This document shows positions 42,466 to 51,374 of a stretch of DNA of 64,000 nucleotides, in pieces. The stretch lies in NCBI RefSeq assembly GCF_001514305.1, contig NZ_KQ949089.1, forward strand, positions 62,001 through 126,000. The letters run 5' to 3'. Each line of letters opens with the position of its first letter. Position 1 is the stretch's first letter. This stretch comes from Streptomyces dysideae (GTDB taxonomy: Bacteria > Actinomycetota > Actinomycetes > Streptomycetales > Streptomycetaceae). The notes beneath the pieces are model-generated. The model was not told the origin of the DNA. It did no database searches and saw only the letters and a program-made list of their open reading frames with translations. The position numbers and the translations under genes are program-made.

Positions 42466-43067
42466 CTCCGAGACCTCCTGGGGCTGTGATCGAAGCGTGC
42501 GGTGAGAGGGACGTCCTGGCGCGGATCACCCCGGCCCGCAGGCGACGGGCAGGGCCTGCCACCGCATGCCGCGCGGTTCACGGAGCACAGGACGCCTTGA
42601 GAGCGGTGTCCGGGAGACGAACGCCCGGCCCCCGCCGACGGTTTCGGCCGGGCGTTGTGCAGGCGAACGGCATGCACCGGGCCGTCATCCGTGTCCATGG
42701 TTAGCCCGGGCCCGCGGGCGGTATGCCGCCGTTCCGCCGTTTGGAACGCGGGATCGATTCCGCGTCACTTGTTCGAGTGGAGCTGAGGCACGTGGGGCGC
42801 ACGGATACGGAGCGCGGCAGCCCCCGCGCCCGGTGAAGTCGTCGGCGCCCACGGCCGTCCCTCTCGGCCGGACCCCTTCGCCCGTCCCCAGCGGCTCCTC
42901 CCACGTGCGGGTCAATCGCGCGGTGCGCTGCTTCTGTGGGTGTGGCCCGGCCGGTATGCAGGGTGTCAGCGATGGCTCGGAGAGGAGACGGACGTGCGGG
43001 TGACGAAGCCGTGGAAGGTGAGAGAGGCTGCCCAGGCGCCACTGCGACGGTGCCGGGCGGTGACGGC
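42466..43067. other. 602-bp region between divergent genes of the module-protein cluster
   Basis: No gene with good codon bias is seen. Frames before 43068 on the plus strand are open from 42936 but have poor G/C third-position bias, so they are treated as leader. The region must contain the promoters of both divergent units. I do not see confident -10/-35 boxes or a perfect operator repeat. Confidence 0.5.
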
Positions 43068-44669
43068 GTGACGGCGAAGACCGAGGCCCGGACGTGGGAG
43101 CCGGTCTCCCCGGACGGGTACGACCCCCTGGCCACCGTGGCGGGAAACGGCACCGCCGGATTCTTCGGGGACGGGCGGCCGGCGTCGGAAGCGCAGTTGG
43201 CCTTCCCCGCGGATGTGGTCGTGGGACAAGGGGCTGTCTTCATCGCCGACCATGCCAACCACCGGGTTCGCCGGATCGACGGTGCCGGTGTGCTGACGAC
43301 GATCGCCGGGGACGGACTGCGGGGCTTCGCCGGGGACGGCGCGGACGCGGTGCGGGCCCGTCTGGGCTTCCCGGCCGCCCTCGCGGTCGACGTGGACGGG
43401 GGTGTGTTCATCGCCGACGAGATGAACCACCGGATCCGCCGGATCGACCCTTCGGGCGTCATCGCCACCGTAGCGGGAGAGGGCTCCCGCGGCGGCGGCG
43501 ACGACGGCGGCGGCGACGGCGACGGTGGCCCAGCCGACCGCGCCCGGCTGGACGCCCCCTGCGCCCTGGTCTTGGACGGTGCCGGATCGCTGTACGTCGG
43601 CGAAGCGGGCACTCCCCGGGTGCGCAGGGTCGACAGGGACGGTGTCATCAGCACGGTCGTCGAGGCATCCGGAGGGTCCGGACGCTCCGGTACGGCCGAC
43701 GCGGGCGAGGCGTTCCTGCCCGCGGGTCTGGCGGCCGACGCGTCGGGGCAGCTGTATATCGCCGACCCGGTGGGCCGTCGGGTGCTGCTGCTGGGCACGG
43801 ACGGGACTCTTCGGGTGCTGGCGGGACCGCCGTACGGGACCGCTGACGCCATGGCGGTCGACTGGAGGGCCCCGTGCGCCGTGGCGGTCGACGACCGGGG
43901 GGCCGTCTACGTCGCCGACATGAACGGACACCGCGTATGGCGGCTGGCCGACGGGGTGGCCCGCGTCGTCGCGGGGCGGAACCCGGCGGCAGGTGCGGCG
44001 CCGGAAGCTGATGAGGCGTCAGAGCCCGCCGCCGGCGTCACCCTGGCCTATCCGTGTGCCCTTGCCGTGGATCCGGCCGGGAGACTGCTCATGGCGGACA
44101 ACTTCCACCACCGGATCGCGGCCCTGCCGCTCACCACTGCCGCCTCCCAGACCATCCGGCCGGAGCCGGACGGGAATCCGGAGCCGGACGGCGAAGCCGA
44201 AAGCGCTGAGGACGTGGACCGGGCCGCCGACGCGGCGACGGCCGCGCGGCTGCTGGTACGCCAGGAAGTCGGGGTGGAAATCCCGCGCGGCGGGAGTGAG
44301 TTGATCCACGTACGGGTCTCGTCCACTGCTTCCTGGGCGCCCGGGCACGTGGAGCACCGCTTCACCGCTCCTACGGGTCTCGTCTTCGACGGCCGGGCGA
44401 CGTGCGCGTACTACCGGGTCGACGGTTCCGTGGCCGCCGCTCCGGAGCCCTCGGCAGCGGTGCGCGAGGGTGGCAAGTCGCTGTCCGTGACCGACGAACC
44501 CCGTTTGAACACTCCCGGCAATCCGGCGGCGGCCCTCGTGTACACCCTCGGCGTCCGGGCCGGGACGGATGCCGAGCCGGGCCGGTACACCGACGGACGA
44601 GCGCTGATCGCGGGCCAGCCGGAAGTACGCCTGAAAGCGAGCATTCTCGGGGACGACGAGGACCAGTGA
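43068..44669 (+). CDS. NHL-repeat beta-propeller with shared C-terminal domain (module protein 2)
   Basis: The ~533-residue protein contains at least five NHL/YVTN-like repeats (VAGNGTAGFFGDGRPASEAQ, TIAGDGLRGFAGDG, VFIADEMNHRIRRIDPSG, ALAVDPAGRLLMADNFHHRI), expected to form a six-bladed propeller to about residue 365. After an acidic linker (about 370-395), the last ~135 residues match the domain of genes 41851 and 48373 (HRFTAPTGLVFDG, GRYTDG, VRLKASILGDDEDQ). No signal peptide. GTG 43068 is chosen from codon bias; GTG 42936 and ATG 42972 are alternatives. Confidence 0.72.
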   Translation: MTAKTEARTWEPVSPDGYDPLATVAGNGTAGFFGDGRPASEAQLAFPADVVVGQGAVFIADHANHRVRRIDGAGVLTTIAGDGLRGFAGDGADAVRARLGFPAALAVDVDGGVFIADEMNHRIRRIDPSGVIATVAGEGSRGGGDDGGGDGDGGPADRARLDAPCALVLDGAGSLYVGEAGTPRVRRVDRDGVISTVVEASGGSGRSGTADAGEAFLPAGLAADASGQLYIADPVGRRVLLLGTDGTLRVLAGPPYGTADAMAVDWRAPCAVAVDDRGAVYVADMNGHRVWRLADGVARVVAGRNPAAGAAPEADEASEPAAGVTLAYPCALAVDPAGRLLMADNFHHRIAALPLTTAASQTIRPEPDGNPEPDGEAESAEDVDRAADAATAARLLVRQEVGVEIPRGGSELIHVRVSSTASWAPGHVEHRFTAPTGLVFDGRATCAYYRVDGSVAAAPEPSAAVREGGKSLSVTDEPRLNTPGNPAAALVYTLGVRAGTDAEPGRYTDGRALIAGQPEVRLKASILGDDEDQ

Positions 44670-44851
44670 GAAGTCCAGGAGGCCGGCGCGAGCACTTGAG
44701 CCGTCCGTGGCGGAGTGTCTGCCATAAGTGGCTCTTTGCGATGTCAAACCTCGAATACGCAAATGAACGTTTCTGTGCCCCTGGATCACCCGGCTGATCA
44801 TCGCGGAATGTGCCAGTCAGGAAACGGTGCGTTACCTTTCGAAATGTGTCC

Positions 44852-45931
44852 ATGCCGCCCCGCACGAGGCTCGGGCCCCCGGGCCCCTTCCCGTATGCCC
44901 CGCTCACCCATCCACTCGACCGCAAATGGCTGCACTACGCGTTCCTGTCCCGGTGCGGTCGGCAGGCACTGATCGCCAACCTGTCCGTCCTGGGGTCCTC
45001 CAGCGGCGCTGTCTTCGCCGATCCGGGCGCTCCGACCGCCGGGCACCGCAGCGGCACCGGCACGGCGGACGAGGGGCAGCACATGGCGATCCTTCTGGTC
45101 TACGAGGAGGGGCACGGCTGGAGTTCGACGCAGTTCAACGCCGAGCAGCCCGAACTGCCCTGGTCCACGTTCCGGTTACCGCATCCACGTGGTGAGTCCG
45201 GCGCGTTCCGGATGGCGGCCCGGTCGGCGGCGCCGACGGCCGATGTGCGGCTGACTCGGACCAGCAGGCCCTGCACCTCGCAGTGCGCGCCCTTCGGAGA
45301 GGACGAGCACCTGCGGTGGCAGTCGGAGCCCGGCGTCCTGGGCGAGGGCATTCTGCGGCACGGCGACGGCACGCTCACGGCGACGGACCTGCTGGGCTAC
45401 CACGAACGGGTACGCGGCCGGTGGTCCTGGCCCACGCTGGGGGGCTGGGTGTTCGGGTTCGTCAACGATCCCTCCGGCCCCGCCGGTGCCGCCCCGCCCT
45501 CGGCGGTGGTCTTCACCCTGATCCAGCCCGCGCGTCCGGCGGACGCGGCCAATGGATCGGTGATGCTGTGGCGCGACGGGCGCATGGTGCGTCACTTTCC
45601 ACGCCGCAACCTGCGGGTCGCGGTCAGCGGCAGCTTGGACCGCGACCGGGTGGCGATGGTGCCACCGCTGGCGGACGTGCTGGGCACACCGCCGATGGCG
45701 GCGGTGCCCGGCCGGCTGCTGATCACCGCCCGGCTCGGCGACGACCGTCTCGTCCTCGACTTCCGCTCGCACACGGCGGGACGCATCGCCAACCCGTCCG
45801 AAACGAGCCTGCATCCGTTCAGCGTGCACGAGACCCTCGGCCCGTGCACGGTGGAAGGACGGATCGGCGGACGCCGTATCGCCTTTCGCACCGGGGGCAT
45901 CGTGGAGTTCGCCGGTGGTGCCCATGACTGA
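44852..45931 (+). CDS. CrtC/AttH-like lipocalin candidate (hydroxyneurosporene-synthase-type fold)
   Basis: The ~359-residue protein has LDRKWLHYAFLSRCGRQALI at the start, then VYEEGHGWSSTQFNAEQPEL, LTRTSRPCTSQCAPF, LRWQSEPG, GYHERVRGRWSWPTLGGWVFG, and HETLGPCTVEGRIGG near the end. The tandem beta-strand pattern with conserved W and H fits the CrtC/AttH double-lipocalin family; the assignment is from pattern memory and is tentative. It overlaps the polyprenyl synthase gene by 8 bp, which supports an isoprenoid-related role such as hydration or cyclisation. Confidence 0.55.
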   Translation: MPPRTRLGPPGPFPYAPLTHPLDRKWLHYAFLSRCGRQALIANLSVLGSSSGAVFADPGAPTAGHRSGTGTADEGQHMAILLVYEEGHGWSSTQFNAEQPELPWSTFRLPHPRGESGAFRMAARSAAPTADVRLTRTSRPCTSQCAPFGEDEHLRWQSEPGVLGEGILRHGDGTLTATDLLGYHERVRGRWSWPTLGGWVFGFVNDPSGPAGAAPPSAVVFTLIQPARPADAANGSVMLWRDGRMVRHFPRRNLRVAVSGSLDRDRVAMVPPLADVLGTPPMAAVPGRLLITARLGDDRLVLDFRSHTAGRIANPSETSLHPFSVHETLGPCTVEGRIGGRRIAFRTGGIVEFAGGAHD

Positions 45932-47576
45932 GACCATGGCCGCGTTCACGGGCGCCCGGCTGTTGGACGAGACCGTCGCCGCCTTGTCCGACCGGGCGCC
46001 GGCCGTCCTCGCCGCCGCCGCCGACCAACTGCGCGGGATTCGGCTCGGCCTGCAATTCAACGACGGCAGCCATGCCACGCTCACCGCGCGACACAGCCGT
46101 CTCGTCGTACACCAGGACAGCTGTCCGGCGCCCGACGTCGAGGTCGTCTTCGACAACCGGGCCATGAACCTGCTCTTCGACCTCCAGCGCCCACCCGTCG
46201 ACCAGGTCCTGCCCGACAGCTTCGACGTACGCGGCTCCCAGGAGGACACCCTCGCCGTCTGGCGCGCCTTCACGCTGCTGTCCCAGCGCGCGGCGGGCCT
46301 GCGCAGCATGCAGGAACTCTGGGGCGCCTACCGTGAACAGGCCCCCCAGCTGTGGGGCGGCGCGGCACCCGCCGAACAGAAGCAGGCCGGCGCGCCGGTC
46401 GACTGGACCGCGCTGGACTTCCTCACCCGGCGCTCCCCCGAGGACGCGCCGGCACCACCCGCGCTGATCGGCGACACCACCCTCACGGCCCCGCGCCTGC
46501 TGTGGGACGGACGCTCCAGCACGAGCTGGTCGCTGGAGGACACCGTCCGCGACGCGGACCTGATGGAGACCATGCGCCGGTGCCGGTCCCGCACCAACGA
46601 GGAGATCGAACGGCTGCTGCCGGACCGTGAGCCGCGCGCGGAGCTGTACGACCTCATGCGCTCCTACCCCTCGCGGCAGGGCAAGGGCCTGCGGCCCACC
46701 CTGACCATCGCGGCCTGCGCCGCCTTCGGCGGACGTCCCGACGACGCCGTACGCGCCGCCGCCGCGCTGGAGCTGTTCCACAACGGTTTTCTCGTTCACG
46801 ACGACATCGCCGACGAGTCCACCCATCGGCGCGGTCTGCCGACCATGCACGAGGAACACGGTCTGGGCCTGGCGGTCAACGTCGGTGACGGGCTGAATCT
46901 GCTGGCCGTCGACGCCGTCCTGTCCAACCTCGAATCACTCGGCCTGGCCCGTACCCTCGGCCTCATCCACGAGACGCTGCACATGTGCCGGGAGTCCATC
47001 GAGGGCCAGGCCATGGAACTGGGTTGGATCCGCCACGAGGTCGTCCCGGAGGCCGACGACGCCTACTTCACGATGAGCACCAAGAAGACGGGCTGGTACA
47101 CCTGCATCAGCCCGTGTCGCATCGGGGCCGTCTGCGCCGGCGTCACCGACCCGGCCGTACTGGGCCGGTTCGACGAGGCGTTTCGCCTGATCGGCATCGC
47201 CTTCCAGATCCAGGACGACATCCTGAACCTGGTCGGCGAGGAGGCCCTCTACGGCAAGGAGCCCCTGGGGGACCTGCTCGAAGGCAAGCGCACCGTCATG
47301 CTGATCCACCTCTTCCGCACCGCGTACACCCACGAGCGCCCCCGCCTCTTCGACGTCCTGCGCCAACGCCGCGTCGACAAGACCCAGCAGCACGCCGAGG
47401 AACTCCTCGCCGCCATGCGGCGGCACGGCTCCATCGAGTACGCCACCGACCTCGCCGACCGGCTCGCCGCCGAAGGTATCGCGCGCTTCGAAGAAGACCT
47501 GCGCGTCATCCCCGAGAACGAAGGCAAAGCCGTCCTGCGGCAGATCGCCCACTACGTCACCTCAAGGCCACTGTGA
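45924..47576 (+). CDS. Polyprenyl synthase with N-terminal SCP2-like domain
   Basis: The ~550-residue protein is unusually long for this family (300-370 residues). Residues ~1-125 look like an SCP2 sterol-carrier-type domain (IRLGLQFNDGSHATLTARHS, VEVVFDNRAMNLLFDLQ). From about 200 onward it is an all-helical trans-prenyltransferase: GKGLRPTLTIAA, first Asp motif HNGFLVHDDIADESTHRRG, and second motif FQIQDDILNLVG (DDILN, with Asn replacing the last Asp). Enzymes of this type build C10-C50 prenyl diphosphates. The carrier domain may hand over or receive the hydrophobic chain. Its stop overlaps the next gene (GTGA). Confidence 0.82.
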   Translation: MTETMAAFTGARLLDETVAALSDRAPAVLAAAADQLRGIRLGLQFNDGSHATLTARHSRLVVHQDSCPAPDVEVVFDNRAMNLLFDLQRPPVDQVLPDSFDVRGSQEDTLAVWRAFTLLSQRAAGLRSMQELWGAYREQAPQLWGGAAPAEQKQAGAPVDWTALDFLTRRSPEDAPAPPALIGDTTLTAPRLLWDGRSSTSWSLEDTVRDADLMETMRRCRSRTNEEIERLLPDREPRAELYDLMRSYPSRQGKGLRPTLTIAACAAFGGRPDDAVRAAAALELFHNGFLVHDDIADESTHRRGLPTMHEEHGLGLAVNVGDGLNLLAVDAVLSNLESLGLARTLGLIHETLHMCRESIEGQAMELGWIRHEVVPEADDAYFTMSTKKTGWYTCISPCRIGAVCAGVTDPAVLGRFDEAFRLIGIAFQIQDDILNLVGEEALYGKEPLGDLLEGKRTVMLIHLFRTAYTHERPRLFDVLRQRRVDKTQQHAEELLAAMRRHGSIEYATDLADRLAAEGIARFEEDLRVIPENEGKAVLRQIAHYVTSRPL

Positions 47577-48268
47577 CCACCACCACGACCCCACCCCCGC
47601 CGGCCGACCCCACCGCCACCGGCCCGCTGACCTCGACCGACCACCGGGCTTTCGCCTTCCTCGGCCAGGTCAACAGCTGTCTGCGCCAGAGCCTGTGCAC
47701 CCTGGCCCGGTACGGCGTGGCCCTGCGCCGGCGCGAGCCCGCACGCGCCCGCGTCCTGCTCGACACGGTCCGGCCCTGGCCCCTCTACAAGGGTGGCCAG
47801 TTCCTCTTCGACCTCATGGAGTGGGAGGACCTCATGGTCGACGGCGACCCCCCGCCTCTGATGCCCGCCGAGCGGCTCATCTCCGCCTGCTCCCTGCCCG
47901 TGCAGTGGCTCGCCGCCACTACCGCGGAGGCCCCCACCGCGATGAAACTGATCTCCGGCCAGCGCACCGCCGCCACCCTCGACCTCCCCCTGCGCCTGCT
48001 GGCCACCACTGCTCGCGCCGCCTTCCAGGGCGCCGCGCAGGACCTCACGGACCTGCTCGGCACGCCCGCTCCCCAGGACGAGACCGACGACGACACCGGA
48101 CACGCCACCGGCCCGGACGCGGACGCGGACACCGACGGCGCCGATGACGAACTGCCGCTCCTGGAAGCGGGGTTCTACCTCTACGAGGACATCGTTGTCG
48201 GCGCCCTCGTCGTCCTCGGCCCGCTCCTGGCGGACCACGCGCCCACCGCCACCGCGCCCCCGGCCTAG
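47573..48268 (+). CDS. Uncharacterised helical protein coupled to the polyprenyl synthase gene
   Basis: The 231-residue protein begins at GTG 47573 inside the stop of the synthase gene. After a Thr/Pro-rich N-terminus it is helical (FAFLGQVNSCLRQSLCTLAR, LYKGGQFLFDLMEWEDLM), and there is an acidic Asp-rich linker (about 160-185) before a final helix (FYLYEDIVVGALVVLGPLL). No family recognised and no signal peptide. The tight coupling suggests it works with the prenyl synthase, perhaps as a partner subunit. Confidence 0.65.
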   Translation: MTTTTTPPPPADPTATGPLTSTDHRAFAFLGQVNSCLRQSLCTLARYGVALRRREPARARVLLDTVRPWPLYKGGQFLFDLMEWEDLMVDGDPPPLMPAERLISACSLPVQWLAATTAEAPTAMKLISGQRTAATLDLPLRLLATTARAAFQGAAQDLTDLLGTPAPQDETDDDTGHATGPDADADTDGADDELPLLEAGFYLYEDIVVGALVVLGPLLADHAPTATAPPA

Positions 48269-48372
48269 CTCAAGGCGTGCGTCTTCGTCCCCGACGGCGC
48301 ATGAGCGAGCCCCCCAGCCCGCCACCGGCGGATCCGCTCACGCGGACACCCCCCACCCACGGAAGGAAAACC

Positions 48373-48843
48373 ATGGCAACGCAGACCCAGGCACCCGTTG
48401 CGCCAGGAGCCGAGAACAAGCTGTACATCCTCCAACAGGGCATCGTCGAGGATGCGCCCGGAGGGGTGCCGGCCCACCTCAGCTTCGGCATCCTCAGCAC
48501 CGTCCCGGACCAGGTGAACCCCGGCGACATCACCTTCACCCTCAAGGCACCCACGGGCTTCGTGTTCACCGGCTGGCTCTCCTGGGCCTACCACGACGTC
48601 AACACGCTCCAGGCGAAGGGCAACCTCAAGACCACCCAGGGCACCCTCGCCGACGGGGGCCGCACGCTGACCTTCACCCACAACCCGTACCTGTCCACCA
48701 ACCAGGAGTGCCTCGGCTACGGAGCCCAGGTCACCGCTATCGACGGCGCGACGCCGGGTCGCTATACCGACGGCGAGCTCCGGGTGGGCGCCGCCAACCC
48801 CGTCAAGCTCAAGGGACGCGTCCTCGACCCCAACGAGGACTGA
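48373..48843 (+). CDS. Stand-alone shared-domain protein (module protein 3)
   Basis: The 156-residue protein is almost entirely the domain shared with genes 41851 and 43068: ILQQGIVEDAPGG, FTLKAPTGFVFTGWLSWAY, DGGRTLTFTHNPYLST, GRYTDGELRVG, and terminal VKLKGRVLDPNED. The pattern looks like a beta-sandwich ending in an acidic tail. GGAAGG precedes ATG 48373. It is about 100 bp downstream of the helical partner gene and ends the operon at a hairpin. Confidence 0.75.
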   Translation: MATQTQAPVAPGAENKLYILQQGIVEDAPGGVPAHLSFGILSTVPDQVNPGDITFTLKAPTGFVFTGWLSWAYHDVNTLQAKGNLKTTQGTLADGGRTLTFTHNPYLSTNQECLGYGAQVTAIDGATPGRYTDGELRVGAANPVKLKGRVLDPNED

Positions 48844-48867
48844 TCCACCACTGACCGACCAGCCCAC

Positions 48868-48898
48868 GGGTGGCCCCGGCGCTCAGCCGGAGCCACCC
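48868..48898. terminator. Hairpin ending the module-protein operon
   Basis: GGGTGGCCCCGGC (48868-48880) pairs with GCCGGAGCCACCC (48886-48898) across five bases, with a single mismatch in 13. It lies 24 bp after the stop of the stand-alone module gene and is followed by a pyrimidine-rich stretch. Confidence 0.8.
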
Positions 48899-49046
48899 CG
48901 GTTCTTTCCCCGGCCTGGCGGGCGTTCTTCGAGCGAAGAGGACGGGGCCGCCAGGACACTGCCTGCACCCTGCCCTCGGCAGGGCCCGATGGCCGTCGCG
49001 AGGACGCAGGATGACCGGCCGCTGCTTGAACTGATCTTCCAGGGCC

Positions 49047-50219
49047 TTGGCGTACGGGCACGCCAACACCGGTATGGCGCACGGCATCGGCGGCGTGCTC
49101 GCGCTCCTGGCCCTCGCCGCTTGGAACGGGTCCGTCATAGACGGGCACCATGCAGCACTGCGCACCATCCTGACCTGGCTGGACCGCTGGAAGGAGAAGG
49201 CCGACGGCGGACCGGTCTGGCCGTACTGGGTCACTCAGGGCGAGCTGCGCAGGGGGCGTCTCGGCTCGTCAGCACCCAGGCGGCCCTCCTGGTGCTACGG
49301 CACCGCCGGCCTCGCCCGCGCCCAGCAGCTTGCCGCGCTCGCCCTCGGCGATACCAGCCGCCAGATCGACGCGGAGAACGCGCTCGTGGCAGCCCTCACC
49401 GATCCCGAGCAGCTGAAGGCCACGACGGACAACGGCCTCTGCCACGGCTTCGCCGGCCTCGCCCACGCTGCCGCGCGTACGGCAGACGACGCTCACCCCT
49501 CGACCGCGGGGAAACTCCGAGCCGCGATCCCGGCCCTCCTGGCTGCGGTCACCCCACCGGACACCGACCCCGAACTCACGGCCACGGTGCTCATCCAGGA
49601 CGAGCAAGGCGGCCCCGGCCTACTCGACGGCGTGGCCATGTCGTGCCTGCCCTGCGTCTACGAGCCCGAGACCGACACGTTTGGCGGACCCGAGGCCATG
49701 GATGCAGCCCACGAACTGTTCCACAGCGACTCCCGCCACCTGCTCACCTACCAGCCGAGCTCTGCGCACTTGGGACGCCGGGAGACCGCCGTCCTGCTGG
49801 CGAGCGTCATGATGCGCGGTGCTGGACTCGACTGTCCCGCCCTCTGTATCGCCCCTCTGCGCTGGCACCGGATGCGGCAGGCAGCTGCTCGTGCCAAGGC
49901 GGGGGAGCAGTGGCAGAAGTCCGGCTACGTCCTCACCACCCGCACCGGCCGCCAGGTCGAGCCGCGGAACGTCTACCGGTCCTTCACCCGCGTCGCCGAG
50001 TCCGCCGGCCTCCGCGTCATCCGGCTGCACGACGCCCGGCACGGCACCGCGACGCTCCTCACTGCGGCCGGAGTCGCGCCCCGCGTCGTGATGGAGATCC
50101 TCGGGCACTCCCAGATCAGCATCACCATGGACGTGTACACCCACGTCGTGCAGGACACGCAGCGCGAGGCCATGAGCCCCATGGACCGCCTGCTCAGGAG
50201 GCGCCCCGGTCGTCAGTGA
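49047..50219 (+). pseudogene. Three-way chimera: LanC-like / lantibiotic-dehydratase C-domain / tyrosine integrase
   Basis: One open frame of 390 codons strings together three unrelated fragments. Residues 1-196 are a LanC-like cyclase lacking its N-terminal half, with zinc ligands C83 (SWCYGTAGL) and C132-H133 (GLCHGFAGL). Residues ~200-264 match the thiopeptide-type/LanB C-terminal domain (CVYEPETDTFGGPEAMDAAH, FHSDSRHLL). Residues ~268-390 are the C-terminal part of a tyrosine integrase (RLHDARHGTA, ILGHSQISITMDVYTH), with H328, R331, H354 and Y364 but no first catalytic Arg. Probably a decayed RiPP locus joined by deletions. The TTG start at 49047 is uncertain. Confidence 0.78.
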
Positions 50220-50249
50220 CCGCGCTCGTTGATGTCAGAAGTGGATGTC

Positions 50250-50293
50250 AAAGGCCCCGGACCATGATCGGGCGTGATCGGTCCGGGGCCTTT
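50250..50293. terminator. Perfect 14-bp terminator hairpin after the integrase fragment
   Basis: AAAGGCCCCGGACC (50250-50263) and GGTCCGGGGCCTTT (50280-50293) are exact complements with a 16-nt loop and a T-run. It lies 31 bp downstream of the integrase stop, the usual position for an int terminator. Confidence 0.9.
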
Positions 50294-50299
50294 TCGCTG

Positions 50300-50746
50300 G
50301 TGCGCCTGGCCGACTCCCTTTCGAACCCGAGCGCACCCCTGCTGCGCCTGATCAAGACGCTGGAGAGGCACGGCGAGACGGTATGTGCGCAGGTAGAGCC
50401 CGTCGTTGTACATCCCGCCGTGGCGACGGACATCAAGGAGAACCGCAAGCTGTCGCCGGACGAGGTGGCGGAGCTGGTGGCCGCGTACCAGCAAGGCTCA
50501 ACGGTGAGTGCGCTGTCTGAGCGCTACGGCGCGCACTGGCAGACGGTCGACCGGCACTTGGCACGGGCAGGAGTGGCCAAGCGGTCCCAGGTCAAGATGA
50601 CACCGGAACGAACAGCCAAGGCCAAGAAACTCTACGCGAAAGGTTGGAGCGCAAGGCGGATCGGCCAGGAACTTCATGTCTGTGCCAGTACGGTCAACAA
50701 GACACTCAAGCGGGCCGGGGTAAAGATGCGGCCACCAGTAGCGTGA
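50300..50746 (+). CDS. Tandem helix-turn-helix (resolvase-HTH-like) protein
   Basis: The ~148-residue protein has two HTH units: LSPDEVAELVAAYQQGSTVS with ALSERYGAHWQTVDRHLARA, and MTPERTAKAKKLYAKGWSAR with RIGQELHVCASTVNKTLKRA. These resemble the DNA-binding domain of serine recombinases without their catalytic part. The N-terminal start is unclear: GTG 50300 is used, since earlier starts would cross the terminator. Such small HTH proteins often accompany integrases in Streptomyces. No DNA target can be given. Confidence 0.6.
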   Translation: MRLADSLSNPSAPLLRLIKTLERHGETVCAQVEPVVVHPAVATDIKENRKLSPDEVAELVAAYQQGSTVSALSERYGAHWQTVDRHLARAGVAKRSQVKMTPERTAKAKKLYAKGWSARRIGQELHVCASTVNKTLKRAGVKMRPPVA

Positions 50747-50928
50747 GGAATTACCGCTGGCCTTTGCCCAATGTTACGCACGGGCGAGGCTGACCACGAA
50801 CCACACCAGGAATGCCCCGCTCGCCCATAACCGGCAAGTGGGGCATCCTTTTCCTCTGGCATGGAGCAAACCTTACGACGAGTTCCGTATAACTAACAGA
50901 ACCAACCACTAAACGGAAGGAGCTTCAA

Positions 50929-51288
50929 ATGAGCGAACAACACCCAGATACACAACCGCAGGTCTCACCAGAAGAAGAACGCAAGGTCGTGGTCTTCGCC
51001 GTACGCATTGACCCCACCCTGCGCGAGCAGATCGAAGGCCTACGCGGTATAACCGGGCACAGCGTGAACGATGTTGGTGTCGAAGCACTCACCGATTGGG
51101 TTGCAAAGACCCTCACGGATGAGGACGTCCAGCAGAAAGCCATGGCCGAGTTAGACGCCGAAGAAAAACGACTCCAAGAGCGACGCAACGCCATTGCGGG
51201 CATCCTGGGGCAGACAGCCACCCCAGTCGAAGTATCGACCGGTGGCAGCACGGCAAGCAGGCGCAGCAAACCACGATCAGAGTCCTAG
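50929..51288 (+). CDS. Small ribbon-helix-helix-like protein
   Basis: The 119-residue protein has a short ribbon (KVVVFAVRIDPTLREQIEGL) followed by two helices (SVNDVGVEALTDWVAKTL and a coiled-coil-like EDVQQKAMAELDAEEKRLQE), then a Ser/Arg-rich tail. The order fits a ribbon-helix-helix DNA-binding protein. GGAAGGAG precedes the ATG at good spacing, and a TATAAC -10-like box is at 50888-50893. It opens the low-GC island and ends at a convergent hairpin shared with the CBASS operon. Confidence 0.65.
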   Translation: MSEQHPDTQPQVSPEEERKVVVFAVRIDPTLREQIEGLRGITGHSVNDVGVEALTDWVAKTLTDEDVQQKAMAELDAEEKRLQERRNAIAGILGQTATPVEVSTGGSTASRRSKPRSES

Positions 51289-51316
51289 CTCTCTACCCGA
51301 GGCAGAAGGTGCACAC

Positions 51317-51345
51317 GAAAGCCCGACCTTATTGGTCGGGCTTTC
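51317..51345. terminator. Convergent 12-bp terminator
   Basis: GAAAGCCCGACC (51317-51328) and GGTCGGGCTTTC (51334-51345) pair exactly around the loop TTATT. It stands between the ribbon-helix-helix gene and the 3' end of the CBASS operon and can serve both. Confidence 0.88.
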
Positions 51346-51374
51346 ACTTGATGCCCAGATCAGGCGATGAAAAG

